Assembly: GCA_026692905.1 (NCBI GenBank)
Contig: JAPLNL010000101.1
Location: 1 to 64,000, forward strand
Source of the DNA: Planctomycetota bacterium
GTDB lineage: Bacteria; Planctomycetota; Planctomycetia; Pirellulales; Pirellulaceae
Direction of reading: 5' to 3'
Length of the DNA: 64,000 nt
Shown: positions 17,536 through 27,403 of the stretch, piece after piece
Position numbering within the stretch: the stretch's first letter is position 1
Layout of the letters: each line of letters begins with the position of its first letter
Notes under the pieces: generated by a model
Seen by the model: the letters and a program-made list of their open reading frames with translations, nothing else
Told to the model about the DNA's origin: nothing
Databases searched by the model: none
Program-made: the position numbers and the translations under genes

Positions 17536-18999
17536 TCACAGGTTGGCTTTGATCTCTTTGAGCAAAGCCGCGTCGGGAGTACGCTTGTAGTATTCATCAA
17601 GCGGGTAGCAACCGGAAGCAAGACCATTCCTTGGGGCTGTCGTGCAATCCGAGAAAGTCCGACAAACCAACTTCCGTTCACTCTTGCCGTAATGAATGGC
17701 ATCCATCAACTGCTTGGGGTAGGACAAAACCATTCGTCCCAAGCCGATGAAATCAATCTTTCCCGTTCGCACTTGGTGTTGGCCGACCCCCGGCAAAAAC
17801 TCCTGCAAATACGAGTATCCTGAACCGACCATCAATGTGTTGGGAAACTGAGACTTCAACTGACCTGCTGCGTTCAATTGTCTCGCAACCGAAATCAACG
17901 GATCTTCATGTGGCTGGTAACCATCCGACGGTGGATAGGCTGCAGGCCGGAGGATATGCGGTGTGTAGTAGGGACTGCCCGCCGATAGATTGAGCAAGTT
18001 CACTCCAAGCGAAGCAAGTGATTCAATCAAAAGCCCCACTTCGGATAAGTCATGCTTCAGCGGATCATTCGTATCGATTCCGAATCCCCATTCGTATGGG
18101 ATCAGTTTCGAAAAATCAATCGGCATTCCTTGGCCCTGCTTTCCGGCTTCGGCCGTCGATTGGTCTGGTAGGAACGGCACGGAATCAAATGCGCTGATAC
18201 GAACGCCGATCCCTAACCCAGGCGCCGCTTGCTGAACCGCCTTGATAATGGAAAACAGCAATCGCGACCTGTTTTCAAGGGACCCTCCGTAAATTCCCGA
18301 TCGCGTTCTTGCACCCAAAAACTCGTGTAAAAGATACCCATGACAGCACTTGATGTCGACAAAATCAGCGCCGACCTGCTGTGCGATCGACGCCGCTTTG
18401 GCATAGTCACCAATCAGCTCATCCAGTTGCGTGTCCGTCCAAACCATGTCGTCGCTATCGACTGAAAACTTCTTGTCCAAAATCGGATGGCGATACGCAA
18501 CTCGCGGCTCCCAACGCTTCTTGTCGTTTGGCCGACAAAAGCGGCCTGAATGCGTTAGTTGAAATCCAATCACCAAGTCGTCGACTTTGCCGTAATGTTC
18601 TCGGTGGCTCTCGACAAGTTTACCGCGGAGTCTCTCGATGTCTGCTTGGTTCTCTTTGAGCAATAACAATTGATTTGGGTTGGCACGGCCGTCAGGCCGA
18701 ACAGCCATTGCCTCTCCTCCCCAAATCAACTTAGCACCGCTTTCGCCGAATCGTCCCCAGCGTCGTACTGTCGCTTCCGAAGCACCACCGGTTTGAGTCG
18801 CATCCCAACCTTCCATCGGTTGAATCGCAATGCGATTGCCTATCGTCTTATTGCCCCAAGGCACAGCCGACAAGATAGGTGAGGCATCGCCTTGGATGAG
18901 AGGATCGTCTATCTGTAGATCAATTCCAAGACGTCCTGTGTGCATGCGAAAATCCGATGCGGACTTGAGTGACGTTAGCTTGGTGAGTGTATATGGCAT
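17536..18999 (-). CDS. NADH:flavin oxidoreductase / old yellow enzyme family protein
   Basis: The 487-residue protein is an FMN-dependent TIM barrel of the old yellow enzyme family. NRIAIQPMEGWDAT starts the barrel, LTHSGRFCRP carries the expected HSGR segment, and HGYLLHEFLGARTRSGIYGG is the classic substrate/FMN region with SLENRSRLL after it. Such enzymes reduce activated C=C bonds or demethylate or dehydrogenate small molecules. The first 50 residues and several insertions are unlike the short canonical enzymes. No Fe-S Cys cluster is visible, so the 2,4-dienoyl-CoA reductase type is unlikely. The gene converges stop-to-stop on the zinc-ribbon membrane protein gene with no spacer. Confidence 0.92.
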   Translation of the reverse strand: MPYTLTKLTSLKSASDFRMHTGRLGIDLQIDDPLIQGDASPILSAVPWGNKTIGNRIAIQPMEGWDATQTGGASEATVRRWGRFGESGAKLIWGGEAMAVRPDGRANPNQLLLLKENQADIERLRGKLVESHREHYGKVDDLVIGFQLTHSGRFCRPNDKKRWEPRVAYRHPILDKKFSVDSDDMVWTDTQLDELIGDYAKAASIAQQVGADFVDIKCCHGYLLHEFLGARTRSGIYGGSLENRSRLLFSIIKAVQQAAPGLGIGVRISAFDSVPFLPDQSTAEAGKQGQGMPIDFSKLIPYEWGFGIDTNDPLKHDLSEVGLLIESLASLGVNLLNLSAGSPYYTPHILRPAAYPPSDGYQPHEDPLISVARQLNAAGQLKSQFPNTLMVGSGYSYLQEFLPGVGQHQVRTGKIDFIGLGRMVLSYPKQLMDAIHYGKSERKLVCRTFSDCTTAPRNGLASGCYPLDEYYKRTPDAALLKEIKANL

Positions 19000-19165
19000 T
19001 GCAAATTGGGATTTAGAATAGGAAAAAAAGAAAGATGCCAGCGGGTGCTCCGTCCTGCGTGGACGATTTTAGCCTGAATCTAATTTCAAAGCGAACGGGG
19101 GGCTTTAACGAGGAGTTTAGCGTGCGATGGCTTCCGTGCTAATGCGAGCGTCAAGATGAAATCGA

Positions 19166-19239
19166 CCTTAGCACGACGCGCAAGCGAGCAAGCTAGTGAA
19201 TTTACTTCCCAATTCACTAGCTTGCGCGTCGTGCTAGGT
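19166..19239. repeat. Family A repeats in inverted orientation
   Basis: A reverse copy (19166-19203, with a small internal duplication AAGCGAGCAAGC) and a forward copy (19211-19239) face each other across about seven bases, so the region can form one long stem. It lies between the upstream end of the flavin oxidoreductase gene and the 3' end of the DUF4159 gene. Confidence 0.85.
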
Positions 19240-19256
19240 TATTGGAAACCGCTCGC

Positions 19257-20078
19257 CTAATGCGACATTGCGTACGTTAGTACATTGATGGCCAAGGCAT
19301 AGGCATCGATCGAAAAGCGTTGAAAGAACTCTTCGTTGTCCCCTTCGCGTTCCCAACCGTCAGCGATGTCGGTATTGTGAGTGGCAACAGCAACCAATCG
19401 CCCTTGATCATCGTTCAGTCCTCGAAAATGAACCTGCGACAGGTCGGCGTCACCACCGTTCGGAGACTTGTGAATCCAAGCTGGATCGTAACTGACACCG
19501 TTGCGTCGATAGAATTGAATGGCGGTTATCTGAGGGCATTTTTTCAACGGGTAGACCGAAGACATGATCGGATGATCAGCAGGAATTTCAAACCAATTCC
19601 AATTCGGTGCGACTTCTTTCATGTTGCCTTCGAAGTTTTCCCACTCCGCTTGCCCCCAGAAGTCATCGACCCATAGGAAACCTCCATTGTCGAGAAATTT
19701 TTTCATGCCTATTTTTTCTTCCCGACTAAGAGCCTGCCAACCTGGGTCACTCATGAATGCAAAGGGATGGTCTCGAAGCTTTGGATCGGACAACCTGAGC
19801 AGCAAAGTCCCTTGGTTTGCTTTGATGGTGGTCAGTTGATTGAGACGAAAGGTTAAGTTCTTGGCGCCGATGGGATGATCCGTTGCCCAGCGCGGCGTCC
19901 AACCCTGATCGCCTCGATAATAGGCCTCATTTCTTCCACCAACGCTGTCGTAGACAATGCGAACAAAGGTAAAGTAGTCCGAGCGATACGTGGATAAGTC
20001 CAGATCCGATTCCTGTGCGTGAAGGTTGGTGAGCAAGTGCACGCTGACCAGGAAAAATAGATGGAGTTTCGCAAGCAT
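19257..20078 (-). CDS. DUF4159 domain secreted protein
   Basis: The 273-residue protein has an N-terminal signal peptide (hydrophobic core LFFLVSVHLLTNLHA) and a DUF4159 domain, recognised by FTFVRIVYDS, the KKFLDNGGFLWVDDFWG segment and HPIMSSVYPL. Family members resemble a class I glutamine-amidotransferase-like fold without proven activity and are often found near MoxR/vWA genes in planctomycetes. No such partner is next to it here. The function is unknown. The start ATG lacks a strong Shine-Dalgarno, but the signal peptide begins directly there. Confidence 0.88.
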   Translation of the reverse strand: MLAKLHLFFLVSVHLLTNLHAQESDLDLSTYRSDYFTFVRIVYDSVGGRNEAYYRGDQGWTPRWATDHPIGAKNLTFRLNQLTTIKANQGTLLLRLSDPKLRDHPFAFMSDPGWQALSREEKIGMKKFLDNGGFLWVDDFWGQAEWENFEGNMKEVAPNWNWFEIPADHPIMSSVYPLKKCPQITAIQFYRRNGVSYDPAWIHKSPNGGDADLSQVHFRGLNDDQGRLVAVATHNTDIADGWEREGDNEEFFQRFSIDAYALAINVLTYAMSH

Positions 20079-20096
20079 GAGTTCAACGGAAATCTA

Positions 20097-20159
20097 GGGA
20101 GGGTGAGGCTCCTACCGAACCGTGACGTCGCAAGCTCGGCAGCAGCCTCGCTCTCCCGA
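20097..20159. repeat. Family B palindromic repeat
   Basis: GGGAGGGTGAGGCTCCTACC on the left and GCAGCAGCCTCGCTCTCCC on the right form an imperfect inverted repeat with a central spacer. Related copies lie at 30097 (half) and 50422. It sits just upstream of the DUF4159 gene, so a promoter or leader role is possible. Confidence 0.75.
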
Positions 20160-20283
20160 ATGTCTTAATTGGGCTAGGCAGTTCAAAGATGTTTACAGGG
20201 GTGGCCTTGCCCTACCGTAGATTCCCAACGATTGGAAATTGCAATCAGGCAATCGTGAACTTAACGTTGAGACAAGCCACTTG

Positions 20284-22533
20284 CTAGTAGCGGGACTCTT
20301 TTTCCTGATTGATTCGGCGAATTACGTTGGATTTTGATATTTCGTCCATCTCATATGCCAACATCAGGCCTTGGATGGTTGTCTTCAATCGTAGTCCTTG
20401 GCTCATGACCGGGGCGAATCGTCGATCGCGACTTCGCATTGGTTGAATTTCGAGATTTAGCAAGGTACAAATATGGATTTCGTGTTCACTTAGGCCTGTT
20501 CTCATTTCAACTTCGACTACCTCTACGACCACCTTGAACTTGCCAAGCCTCTCGTTTTTGGTCGAGGGAATAGGGGCTTTTTTGCAATCGATTTCGAAGG
20601 TGACACGATCGTTTTCGATGTGGCTCACTGTTGCTTGGAATTCATTGACAATTCCTTTTAGTTTCTCGAGTGCGACATTTCGAGGGACATTGGTTATCAG
20701 TTCAAATTTCTGGGTCAGTTCGGACTTGGGGCGTAGCCAGGACCACCAAGAAGCGTTCCCCGAGGCTTTGTTGTCCGAGTTGGGCGGCGAGAACTTGTCA
20801 AGTGAATCGAGACCAAGCCCGATGACACGGTTTCGGCCACTTCCCTTAGCAATGATCAATCCTTGATCGGCACGCTCCAAAACCGACTCGCCCGTATCGC
20901 CCGGCAGAACGGCACTGACGCCGAAGCTGGCAGTGATACAAGCGTTGCGAAGAGCAGCGATCGGGGTTTGTTGCAATCGTTTCCTTATGGATTCGGCCCA
21001 CTCTTTGGCTTCTGAGAAATCGCATTCGCCGCAGAGAAGCACAAACTCCTCGCCACCGAATCGAGCGACGAAGTCGGTTTCGCGGCACGAGTCCTTCAAG
21101 ACTTGAGCAAAGACGATCAACGCTTCGTCACCAACCTGGTGTGAAAAGTTGTCGTTGATTCGCTTGAAGTTGTCGATGTCGCACATGATAACACTGCCCG
21201 GCCGGTTCGTGCGTAGATGATACGCGACGAAGTCAGGAAGCTGGCGATTCAGTTCGCCACGATTCGGAACCTTGGTCAGTTGATCTTGGCAAGCTCGTTC
21301 GCGTAGATGAACGATTTTTTGCTCAAGAACGGCAGTTTCGCTTATGTCTTCTAAGATCAATGCGCCGCCGCAAAGGTGACCGCCATTATTGAATACAGGT
21401 ACAACATCAAGCTGAATGTGAATAACTGGAACCCCCTCCCGACGAATGGAGAGCCGTTCGCTGACTTTTTCGCTGGTCTGCATTAGTTTCGCAAAAGGGC
21501 ATTGCGATGTTTCAAGCGGGAAGCCTTCCGTATTACAAAGGTGCGCAAACGCGGTATTCCAGGTTTGTTGGTGGACGGAGGCCGCTGAATTGCCAGTCAT
21601 CCGTTCCGCGGTTGCATTCCAATCCAGAACGCGAAACTCGGAATCGATGAAGATGACGCCGTCCTGCACATGGTCCATCATGTGTCGATAAAACGTGTCA
21701 TTGAGTTTGTGAACGAGAGCGCTGCCAGCTCGTTCCGAAGGACGCGAGGTTGTTGGACAATCAACTCGATCCAACTCGAAAAACGGACGTTGATCTTTCA
21801 GGTCAAGCGATTTGAGCCAGCGCTTGCTCACAATTTCCGTCACGTCGGATTTTGGATTGAGAACCACGTCGGCGAAGGATTGGACCAGTTTTGGATCAAA
21901 TTGCAGTCCGCTTTGCCGAAAGATCTCCGCCAATGCCGCTTCGCTAGACAATGGATCCCGATAGACCTGTTGCATTGTCATCGAATCGAATGCGTCGATG
22001 ATGTTGATGAGCCGGCTGGCGACAGGCGCGATTTCAGTCGATCCACAATGGTTCGAAGAACTAAAGCTGGTGCCAATCCCAGCGATAGCCATCAGCAGAT
22101 CATTCGACGCACCGGCAGCCCGAAGAATCTCCAATCCGACCTGGGGATGCAAGTCCATCATGAATTGCTCATTTTCAGAAAGCTTGTCCGGTTTCTGAAG
22201 CACTCGATCGGGGATGCCGATTTTGCCGATCTCATGCAAAAGCCCCGCAATCTCGAAGAGCTGAAGATTCTCCTCGTCCAGTTGGCAGCTTACACCCCAT
22301 GCCGATGTCCATAGGGCTACGCGAAGGGAATGGGATGCCGCAGGACCGTGTTTCGCACGAAGAGACACATAGAGACTCGCCACAACTCCGAGCCGAGCGT
22401 GTACCATGTCGTACTCCATCCGGCTCAACGACTCCAAGCCGAGCGAATTATTCGATCGGGGGTAAACGAACGACCATGGGTTCCGATGCGAAGAATTGTC
22501 AGAATTGGGTTGGAAAGACTTGGTTGCGTTCAT
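20284..22533 (-). CDS. Diguanylate cyclase with degenerate HD-GYP-like, PAS and GGDEF domains
   Basis: The 749-residue protein has four parts. Residues 40-255 resemble an HD-GYP domain, but the metal-binding HD is HE (LLHEIGK, 100-104) and the HHE and GYP motifs are missing, so phosphodiesterase activity is unlikely. Residues 283-400 form a PAS domain (DGVIFIDSEFRVLDWN). A full GGDEF domain follows, with GGEEF at 493-497 and an RxxD inhibitory site (RETD, 483-486), so it should make cyclic di-GMP and be feedback inhibited. The last 180 or so residues match nothing I know; the context LITNVPRNVALEKLKG suggests a small alpha/beta domain. No membrane segment is present, so it is cytoplasmic. It diverges from the DUF1080 gene. 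Confidence 0.9.
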   Translation of the reverse strand: MNATKSFQPNSDNSSHRNPWSFVYPRSNNSLGLESLSRMEYDMVHARLGVVASLYVSLRAKHGPAASHSLRVALWTSAWGVSCQLDEENLQLFEIAGLLHEIGKIGIPDRVLQKPDKLSENEQFMMDLHPQVGLEILRAAGASNDLLMAIAGIGTSFSSSNHCGSTEIAPVASRLINIIDAFDSMTMQQVYRDPLSSEAALAEIFRQSGLQFDPKLVQSFADVVLNPKSDVTEIVSKRWLKSLDLKDQRPFFELDRVDCPTTSRPSERAGSALVHKLNDTFYRHMMDHVQDGVIFIDSEFRVLDWNATAERMTGNSAASVHQQTWNTAFAHLCNTEGFPLETSQCPFAKLMQTSEKVSERLSIRREGVPVIHIQLDVVPVFNNGGHLCGGALILEDISETAVLEQKIVHLRERACQDQLTKVPNRGELNRQLPDFVAYHLRTNRPGSVIMCDIDNFKRINDNFSHQVGDEALIVFAQVLKDSCRETDFVARFGGEEFVLLCGECDFSEAKEWAESIRKRLQQTPIAALRNACITASFGVSAVLPGDTGESVLERADQGLIIAKGSGRNRVIGLGLDSLDKFSPPNSDNKASGNASWWSWLRPKSELTQKFELITNVPRNVALEKLKGIVNEFQATVSHIENDRVTFEIDCKKAPIPSTKNERLGKFKVVVEVVEVEMRTGLSEHEIHICTLLNLEIQPMRSRDRRFAPVMSQGLRLKTTIQGLMLAYEMDEISKSNVIRRINQEKESRY

Positions 22534-22810
22534 CGCTCAGGCTAATGAAGGGCTGACTATCGTTGTATGCGAGTTCCAAAAACGGCATTGAGTAACGTTA
22601 TGTCAGAAAGACAGCTAGAGCAAATACCACTCGAGGATTCAGAAAGAGGTGCCTGCTAAACTGTAGAAACGTTCCATTTGTAGCGATTATTCCAAATCGC
22701 CGATCACAGCGAACCAGACCGCCACTTTACCGCTAGCGATCAGAGCGACTATGATGGATGAGTGTTTGCACAGGGGGAAGAAGTTTCGTTGTCGTGAGGC
22801 TAGGAATCGT

Positions 22811-23893
22811 ATGAAATTATTGTGGTGGGTAGAAAGTACCAGTTTTTGCATAGCGTTTTTGTTGGCGAATTTCCTAGAACCATCCGCCGTCTTCGCACAG
22901 TTGCCCACGGGATGGAAAGCTCACGATTGGGATCGAGAACGCCCGCAAGTGATCACGCCAGGCGCCTCGAACTTACCTCTCCCGGCCCCATCCGATGCCG
23001 TCGTTCTTTTCAACGGAAAGAACTTGGACGAATGGCGATCGGCTGACGGAAGCCCTGCCAAGTGGATTGTTAAAGACGAAGTGATGGAATCGGTACCAGG
23101 AAGCGGGTACATTTTTTCAGCCAAGTCGTTTGGCGACTGCCAACTGCACGTCGAGTGGGCTTCTCCGGAGAAAGTACAAGGGAAAAGTCAAGGACGCGGT
23201 AACAGCGGCGTTTTTTTGCAAGGATTGTTCGAGGTTCAAGTTTTAGATTCCTTCGACAACAAAACGTACGCCGATGGTCAAGCGGCCTCGGTTTATGGCC
23301 AGTATCCTCCGTTGGTCAATGCCAGTCGAAAGCCAGGCGAATGGCAATCCTATGACATCATTTTTCGCCGTCCAAGTTTTCAGGATGGGAAATTGGCACA
23401 ACCCGCTCGCATTACCGTTTTGCATAATGGCGTTCTCGTCCAGGACAACGTCCGACCGCTTGGCCCAACATCCTGGCTTCAGCACAAACCGTACGAAGCG
23501 GCCTCGGAGAAACTACCGCTCTCCTTCCAAGATCACGGAAACCCCGTGCGTTATCGAAACGTCTGGCTCCGCGAACTCTCACCAGAGATTATTGTTCAAC
23601 CTGAAAAACCATATGACCCCGTCATTGTCGCGCTTACGCCAGAACAACAGACCAGAATTGCCGGTAAATACGTCCGAGGTGACGGTGGCTTATGGGAAAT
23701 CACTCTTCGCGACGGGAAACTCTACTTTTCCGTTTCTGGTACGCCACTTGAGCTGATCGCGCACAGCCCCGAGGAGTTTGGGTTAAAATACACAGCGGGC
23801 AAGGTCACGATCGCGTACGATACAGCAGGTACTCCAACCGATTTGCAGTTTTTCATGGGTGGCGACGTCTCAAAAGCGACCCGCTCGAAATAA
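22811..23893 (+). CDS. DUF1080 (3-keto-disaccharide hydrolase-type) secreted protein
   Basis: The protein of about 360 residues has a signal peptide (core FCIAFLLANFL, then AVFAQ) and a DUF1080 beta-sandwich with LFNGKNLDEW, RGNSGVFLQGLFEVQVLDSF and GEWQSYDIIFRRP. The family is abundant in planctomycetes and includes 3-keto-disaccharide hydrolases; the fold is concanavalin-like. A C-terminal extension of about 90 residues (LTPEQQTRIAGKYVRG) looks like a small separate domain. I chose the ATG at 22811, which has AGGA at 22802-22805 and starts right before the signal peptide; an upstream ATG at 22751 would hide it. Confidence 0.88.
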   Translation: MKLLWWVESTSFCIAFLLANFLEPSAVFAQLPTGWKAHDWDRERPQVITPGASNLPLPAPSDAVVLFNGKNLDEWRSADGSPAKWIVKDEVMESVPGSGYIFSAKSFGDCQLHVEWASPEKVQGKSQGRGNSGVFLQGLFEVQVLDSFDNKTYADGQAASVYGQYPPLVNASRKPGEWQSYDIIFRRPSFQDGKLAQPARITVLHNGVLVQDNVRPLGPTSWLQHKPYEAASEKLPLSFQDHGNPVRYRNVWLRELSPEIIVQPEKPYDPVIVALTPEQQTRIAGKYVRGDGGLWEITLRDGKLYFSVSGTPLELIAHSPEEFGLKYTAGKVTIAYDTAGTPTDLQFFMGGDVSKATRSK

Positions 23894-23955
23894 CTTTTTT
23901 GACTTGATGCCCTAGGCTCCCCTTTCACTCCCTAGCTAGAAAAAACGCTTCCATT

Positions 23956-24996
23956 ATGGATCCCGTCCTCATAACGATTTCACTCGTTTTCGGATTGTTC
24001 GTTTTTGTTTTCGCATTGGTCATTCTCGCGATTTTTTCGCGCTACTTTTGGCTATGGATTCAGTCGGTCATGACAGGAGCTAAGGTCTCTGTTGTCGACC
24101 TGCTCGGAATGATGTTCCGCCGGGTCGATGCCAAGACCATCGTCCGGGGAAAGATTATGGCGGTTCAGGCTGGCATTCGCGACGAAGATCTCACGACCAA
24201 AGCGCTCGAAGCTCATTATCTTGCTCGCGGAAATGTGCCTCAAGTCATTCGCGCTCTCGTTGCGGCTCGAAAGAGCAAGCAGATTACGTTGTCGTTTCGT
24301 GAGGCCGCAGCGATCGATTTGGCGGGACGAAACGTACTCGACGCCGTCCAAACCAGCGTTTATCCCAAGGTGATCGATTGCCCTCCCAAGGGTAGCGCAG
24401 TCGCCTTCTTGGATGCGATTGCCAAGGACGGCATTCAGCTCAAAGTGAAAGCGAGAGTCACGGTGCGTGCCAATCTTCAACGCCTTATTGGTGGTGCAAC
24501 AGAAGAGACCATTATCGCGAGAGTTGGACAAGGCATCGTCAGTGCCATTGGATCATCCGAGAGCCACAAAATCGTTCTAGAAAATCCCGACGTCATTTCG
24601 AAAGCAGTTCTAGCAAGCCGGCTCGACGATCAGACAGCTTTTGAAATCGTTTCCATCGATATCGCTGACATCGACGTTGGCGAAAACATCGGTGCACGAC
24701 TTCAAGCAGACCGCGCCGAGGCTGACACGCGCGTCGCTCGGGCAAAAGCAGAGAGCCGACGCGCCGAAGCCGTCGCAACCGAACAGGAAATGATTGCGAA
24801 AATAGAAGAAAGCCGAGCGGAAGTGGTTTCGGCAGAAGCTGAAGTCCCCAAAGCAATCGCTGACTCGCTTTTAAGTGGCCGCCTTAGCATCATGGACTAC
24901 TACAAACTGCGAAACATTACGGCTGACACTGAGATGCGACAAAGTATCGCTGGAACCAGTACGACCGGGCCGTCGAATCCTGCCCGGTCCAATTGA
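23956..24996 (+). CDS. floA: Flotillin-like protein FloA
   Basis: FloA-type flotillins form membrane microdomains that organise signalling and envelope proteins. The 346-residue protein has one N-terminal membrane hairpin (residues 5-36), the PHB/SPFH-like domain with [20 protein letters not shown] and [22 protein letters not shown], and a long Ala/Glu-rich coiled coil ([20 protein letters not shown]). It ends with the family segment [17 protein letters not shown]. It starts a tight forward cluster: the next gene begins 48 bp later, and hisI then overlaps it. Confidence 0.96.
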   Translation: MDPVLITISLVFGLFVFVFALVILAIFSRYFWLWIQSVMTGAKVSVVDLLGMMFRRVDAKTIVRGKIMAVQAGIRDEDLTTKALEAHYLARGNVPQVIRALVAARKSKQITLSFREAAAIDLAGRNVLDAVQTSVYPKVIDCPPKGSAVAFLDAIAKDGIQLKVKARVTVRANLQRLIGGATEETIIARVGQGIVSAIGSSESHKIVLENPDVISKAVLASRLDDQTAFEIVSIDIADIDVGENIGARLQADRAEADTRVARAKAESRRAEAVATEQEMIAKIEESRAEVVSAEAEVPKAIADSLLSGRLSIMDYYKLRNITADTEMRQSIAGTSTTGPSNPARSN

Positions 24997-25044
24997 GGTT
25001 CTCGAACTCGCAATGTTTATTCGTCTTGTGGCAGGGATTTGATT

Positions 25045-25545
25045 ATGGCAGATGACCTCGACGATTTTCTCAAGCAAGCAGCGCAGCGTCGTCAGCAAAG
25101 GCAACAGCAGCGCTCGAATCGCCCGCCCGTCGTCCAGCCAGATCCCGTGCGCCAAACGCCAACGCCTCGCCTGCAACAACAGGATCCTATCCCTGTTGCT
25201 CCTGTCGTCGAATACTCGAAACCGTACGAACCCACGGTCGGCAATCTTTCAACAAGTCTGCCCTCTGCCACTCGAAAAAACGATTTGGAACAAACCGATG
25301 AGAGGTTGCAGGCACACGTTCAGCAAGTCTTTCAGCATGAACTGAGTAGTCTTCGACAAACAGAAAACAAGCCAAAGAAGAAACAAAAGAAGGAACAGCA
25401 ACTCACGGAAACTCCGGCTACCGTCGTGGAAGCGCAACCGACGGCCAAAGTTTCGTCTGCTTCTCTGGCCGCCCAACTTCGCGACCCCCAGTCCTTGCGT
25501 ATGGCGATTATTGCTCACGAGATCATGAAGCGACCTTGGCAATGA
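25045..25545 (+). CDS. Gln/Arg-rich protein of unknown function downstream of floA
   Basis: This 166-residue protein is not a family I can name. It begins [16 protein letters not shown], continues with a Gln/Arg/Pro-rich low-complexity stretch, and ends with an ordered segment [20 protein letters not shown] followed by MKRPWQ. There is no membrane segment or signal peptide. It lies 48 bp after floA, and its stop overlaps the hisI start by four bases (ATGA), which indicates translational coupling. I infer a role linked to floA, such as an adaptor or scaffold, only from position. Confidence 0.8.
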   Translation: MADDLDDFLKQAAQRRQQRQQQRSNRPPVVQPDPVRQTPTPRLQQQDPIPVAPVVEYSKPYEPTVGNLSTSLPSATRKNDLEQTDERLQAHVQQVFQHELSSLRQTENKPKKKQKKEQQLTETPATVVEAQPTAKVSSASLAAQLRDPQSLRMAIIAHEIMKRPWQ

Positions 25546-25928
25546 ACGTTCCGAATTTTGCGAAAGGGATCGATGGGCTGCTTCCAGCTATTGCCCAAGA
25601 TGCCATATCCAAACAAGTCCTCATGTTCGCTTGGATGAATACAGCAGCCTACCAAGAGTCCCTAAAAACGGGCTTTGCAACGTACTTTAGCCGATCGCGA
25701 AATCGGTTGTGGCGCAAGGGTGAGGAAAGCGGTCACCGTCAAAGGATCGTCGAGATTCGCGTAGACTGCGATGCCGATTGCATCTTGATGCTGGTCGAAC
25801 AAAGCGGAGCGGCTTGTCACGAAGGCTACGCGAGTTGCTTCTTTCGAAAGCATTCGAACGAAGAGTTTGTTGTCGATCAAGTACGTATCGTGGATCCAGG
25901 TTCGGTTTATCAAAAAGCAGAGGGATAG
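25542..25928 (+). CDS. hisI: Phosphoribosyl-AMP cyclohydrolase
   Basis: HisI opens the purine ring of phosphoribosyl-AMP in the third step of histidine synthesis. The 128-residue protein carries [11 protein letters not shown], the [18 protein letters not shown] motif, the metal-binding Asp cluster VDCDADC and the zinc Cys segment [12 protein letters not shown]. It is the stand-alone cyclohydrolase, not fused to the HisE pyrophosphohydrolase. The ATG at 25542 overlaps the preceding stop, and fpg starts three bases after its stop. Its place in a floA-fpg-pqi cluster is unusual for a histidine gene. Confidence 0.95.
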   Translation: MNVPNFAKGIDGLLPAIAQDAISKQVLMFAWMNTAAYQESLKTGFATYFSRSRNRLWRKGEESGHRQRIVEIRVDCDADCILMLVEQSGAACHEGYASCFFRKHSNEEFVVDQVRIVDPGSVYQKAEG

Positions 25929-25931
25929 TTT

Positions 25932-26765
25932 ATGCCAGAACTACCCGAAGTGGAAACCATGCGTCGCGGTTTGTTCCCGACCATCGGTGGCATCATTACC
26001 GCGGTCAACGAACCTGACATTCCGTATCGCCCGATCAAGATCGACCCATCGATCAAGGAGTTTCGAGAGCGTGTTCTTGGCGAGGAAATTATAGCCGTGA
26101 ACCGCATCGCAAAACGGGTCTTAGTGAAAATGAGGTCCGGAGACTCGATCGTCATGCAACCCAAGATGGCCGGGATTGCGATGGTTTCTGTGCCACCGAG
26201 CGAACAGCACACTCGCATGGTATTTGACTTGAGCGGTGCCGCAGTTCCGAGATTTCTTTATTGGGATCGTCGTGGGCTTGGGACGGTTTCGCTGTGGACG
26301 GAGGCTCAGATTGAGGAGCAACTCGGACCTAATAAGCTAGGCCCTGATGCTTCCATCGTAGATCAAAAGACATTTGCGGAGCGGTTTAGGGCGACCGATC
26401 GGGAAGTCAAAGTGGCGATGCTCGACCAACGTGTGGTGTGTGGCATCGGCAACTTGTATGCTGCAGAAATATTGCATGCAGCAAGAGTCCATCCAAGCAT
26501 TCGTTGCAGCGATCTCAGTCGATCGAGATGGAACAGGATTCATCGCGAAACGATACGGATTTTGAAGGAAGCCATCGAAAAGGAAGGCTCCACTTTAAGT
26601 GATGGCACCTACCGCAATGCGATCAATGGCGAAGGGAGTTACCAAAACCAATACTTGGTGTACGACCGCGAGGACGAAAAATGTTTGACCTGCAAAAAGG
26701 AAAGGATTCAAAGAATGATCCAAGCTCAGCGAAGTACGTTTTTTTGCCCAAAGTGTCAGGGGTAG
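25932..26765 (+). CDS. mutM: Formamidopyrimidine-DNA glycosylase
   Basis: Fpg/MutM removes 8-oxoguanine and ring-opened purines and then cleaves the strand. The 277-residue protein has the required N-terminus PELPEVET after the initiator Met, with the catalytic Pro and Glu. VKVAMLDQRVVCGIGNLYAAEIL forms the helix-two-turn-helix, and a C-terminal zinc finger is seen as CLTC and CPKC. All key residues are present. A GAGGG sequence inside the hisI end serves as ribosome binding site. The three-base gap to hisI shows cotranscription. Confidence 0.96.
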   Translation: MPELPEVETMRRGLFPTIGGIITAVNEPDIPYRPIKIDPSIKEFRERVLGEEIIAVNRIAKRVLVKMRSGDSIVMQPKMAGIAMVSVPPSEQHTRMVFDLSGAAVPRFLYWDRRGLGTVSLWTEAQIEEQLGPNKLGPDASIVDQKTFAERFRATDREVKVAMLDQRVVCGIGNLYAAEILHAARVHPSIRCSDLSRSRWNRIHRETIRILKEAIEKEGSTLSDGTYRNAINGEGSYQNQYLVYDREDEKCLTCKKERIQRMIQAQRSTFFCPKCQG

Positions 26766-26818
26766 GTGTGGAGTTCTTTGTTCTTTGTTCGTAGCCTTTA
26801 GCCTTTAGCCTCCCCAAC

Positions 26819-27403
26819 ATGCTCAAATCCTGTCACTGCTGCGGGCTTATTCACCAGGTCCCGCCATTGGGCCATAACGAGCGAGCGCAATGCACACGAT
26901 GCGATAGTGTTATCGATCAGCCGAAAAATCGGAAACGTTCGCAAGCCCGAGCGGCAGCGGCAGCGGTCGCAGCGATGGTGTTGTTTCCCGCCGCTGTGAT
27001 GTTGCCGATTCTCGAGGTCGAACAACTTGGTCACCACCATAAAAGCAGTATCTTAGGAGGCATCATGGAACTGTACAAAACCGGTAGCATCCTGGTCGCC
27101 ACAGTCATTTTGTTGTTTTCCGTAGTTTTTCCCCTCTTCAAGATTTTGGCGTTGGTCGAACTGAGTTGGCTCTGTTTAATGCGGCAGCGACATCGCACTT
27201 GGACGTATCGCTTCATGGAGCAAATCGGGAAATGGAGCATGATGGATGTCATGCTTTTGGCTTTGCTTGTTATGTTGATCAAGTTGAGTGGCATTGTTCA
27301 GTTCCATTTTGGCCCAGCTTTGATCGCGTTCGTTCTGTGCGTGTCTATGAGTATGATTTCTGCCATTTGTTTCGATCCTCATGCGATTTGGGAAACGCCA
27401 TGA
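26819..27403 (+). CDS. PqiA-like membrane protein (single PqiA domain)
   Basis: The 194-residue protein has an N-terminal zinc-ribbon-like CHCCG/CTRC segment and about four membrane helices of the PqiA domain (LYKTGSILVATVILLFSVVFP, WSMMDVMLLALLVMLI). E. coli PqiA has two such domains, so this is a half-length version. PqiA is the inner-membrane partner of the MCE protein PqiB in lipid transport between membranes. The next gene starts inside the stop codon (ATGA at 27400-27403) and encodes the MCE protein, which supports the assignment. Confidence 0.9.
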   Translation: MLKSCHCCGLIHQVPPLGHNERAQCTRCDSVIDQPKNRKRSQARAAAAAVAAMVLFPAAVMLPILEVEQLGHHHKSSILGGIMELYKTGSILVATVILLFSVVFPLFKILALVELSWLCLMRQRHRTWTYRFMEQIGKWSMMDVMLLALLVMLIKLSGIVQFHFGPALIAFVLCVSMSMISAICFDPHAIWETP

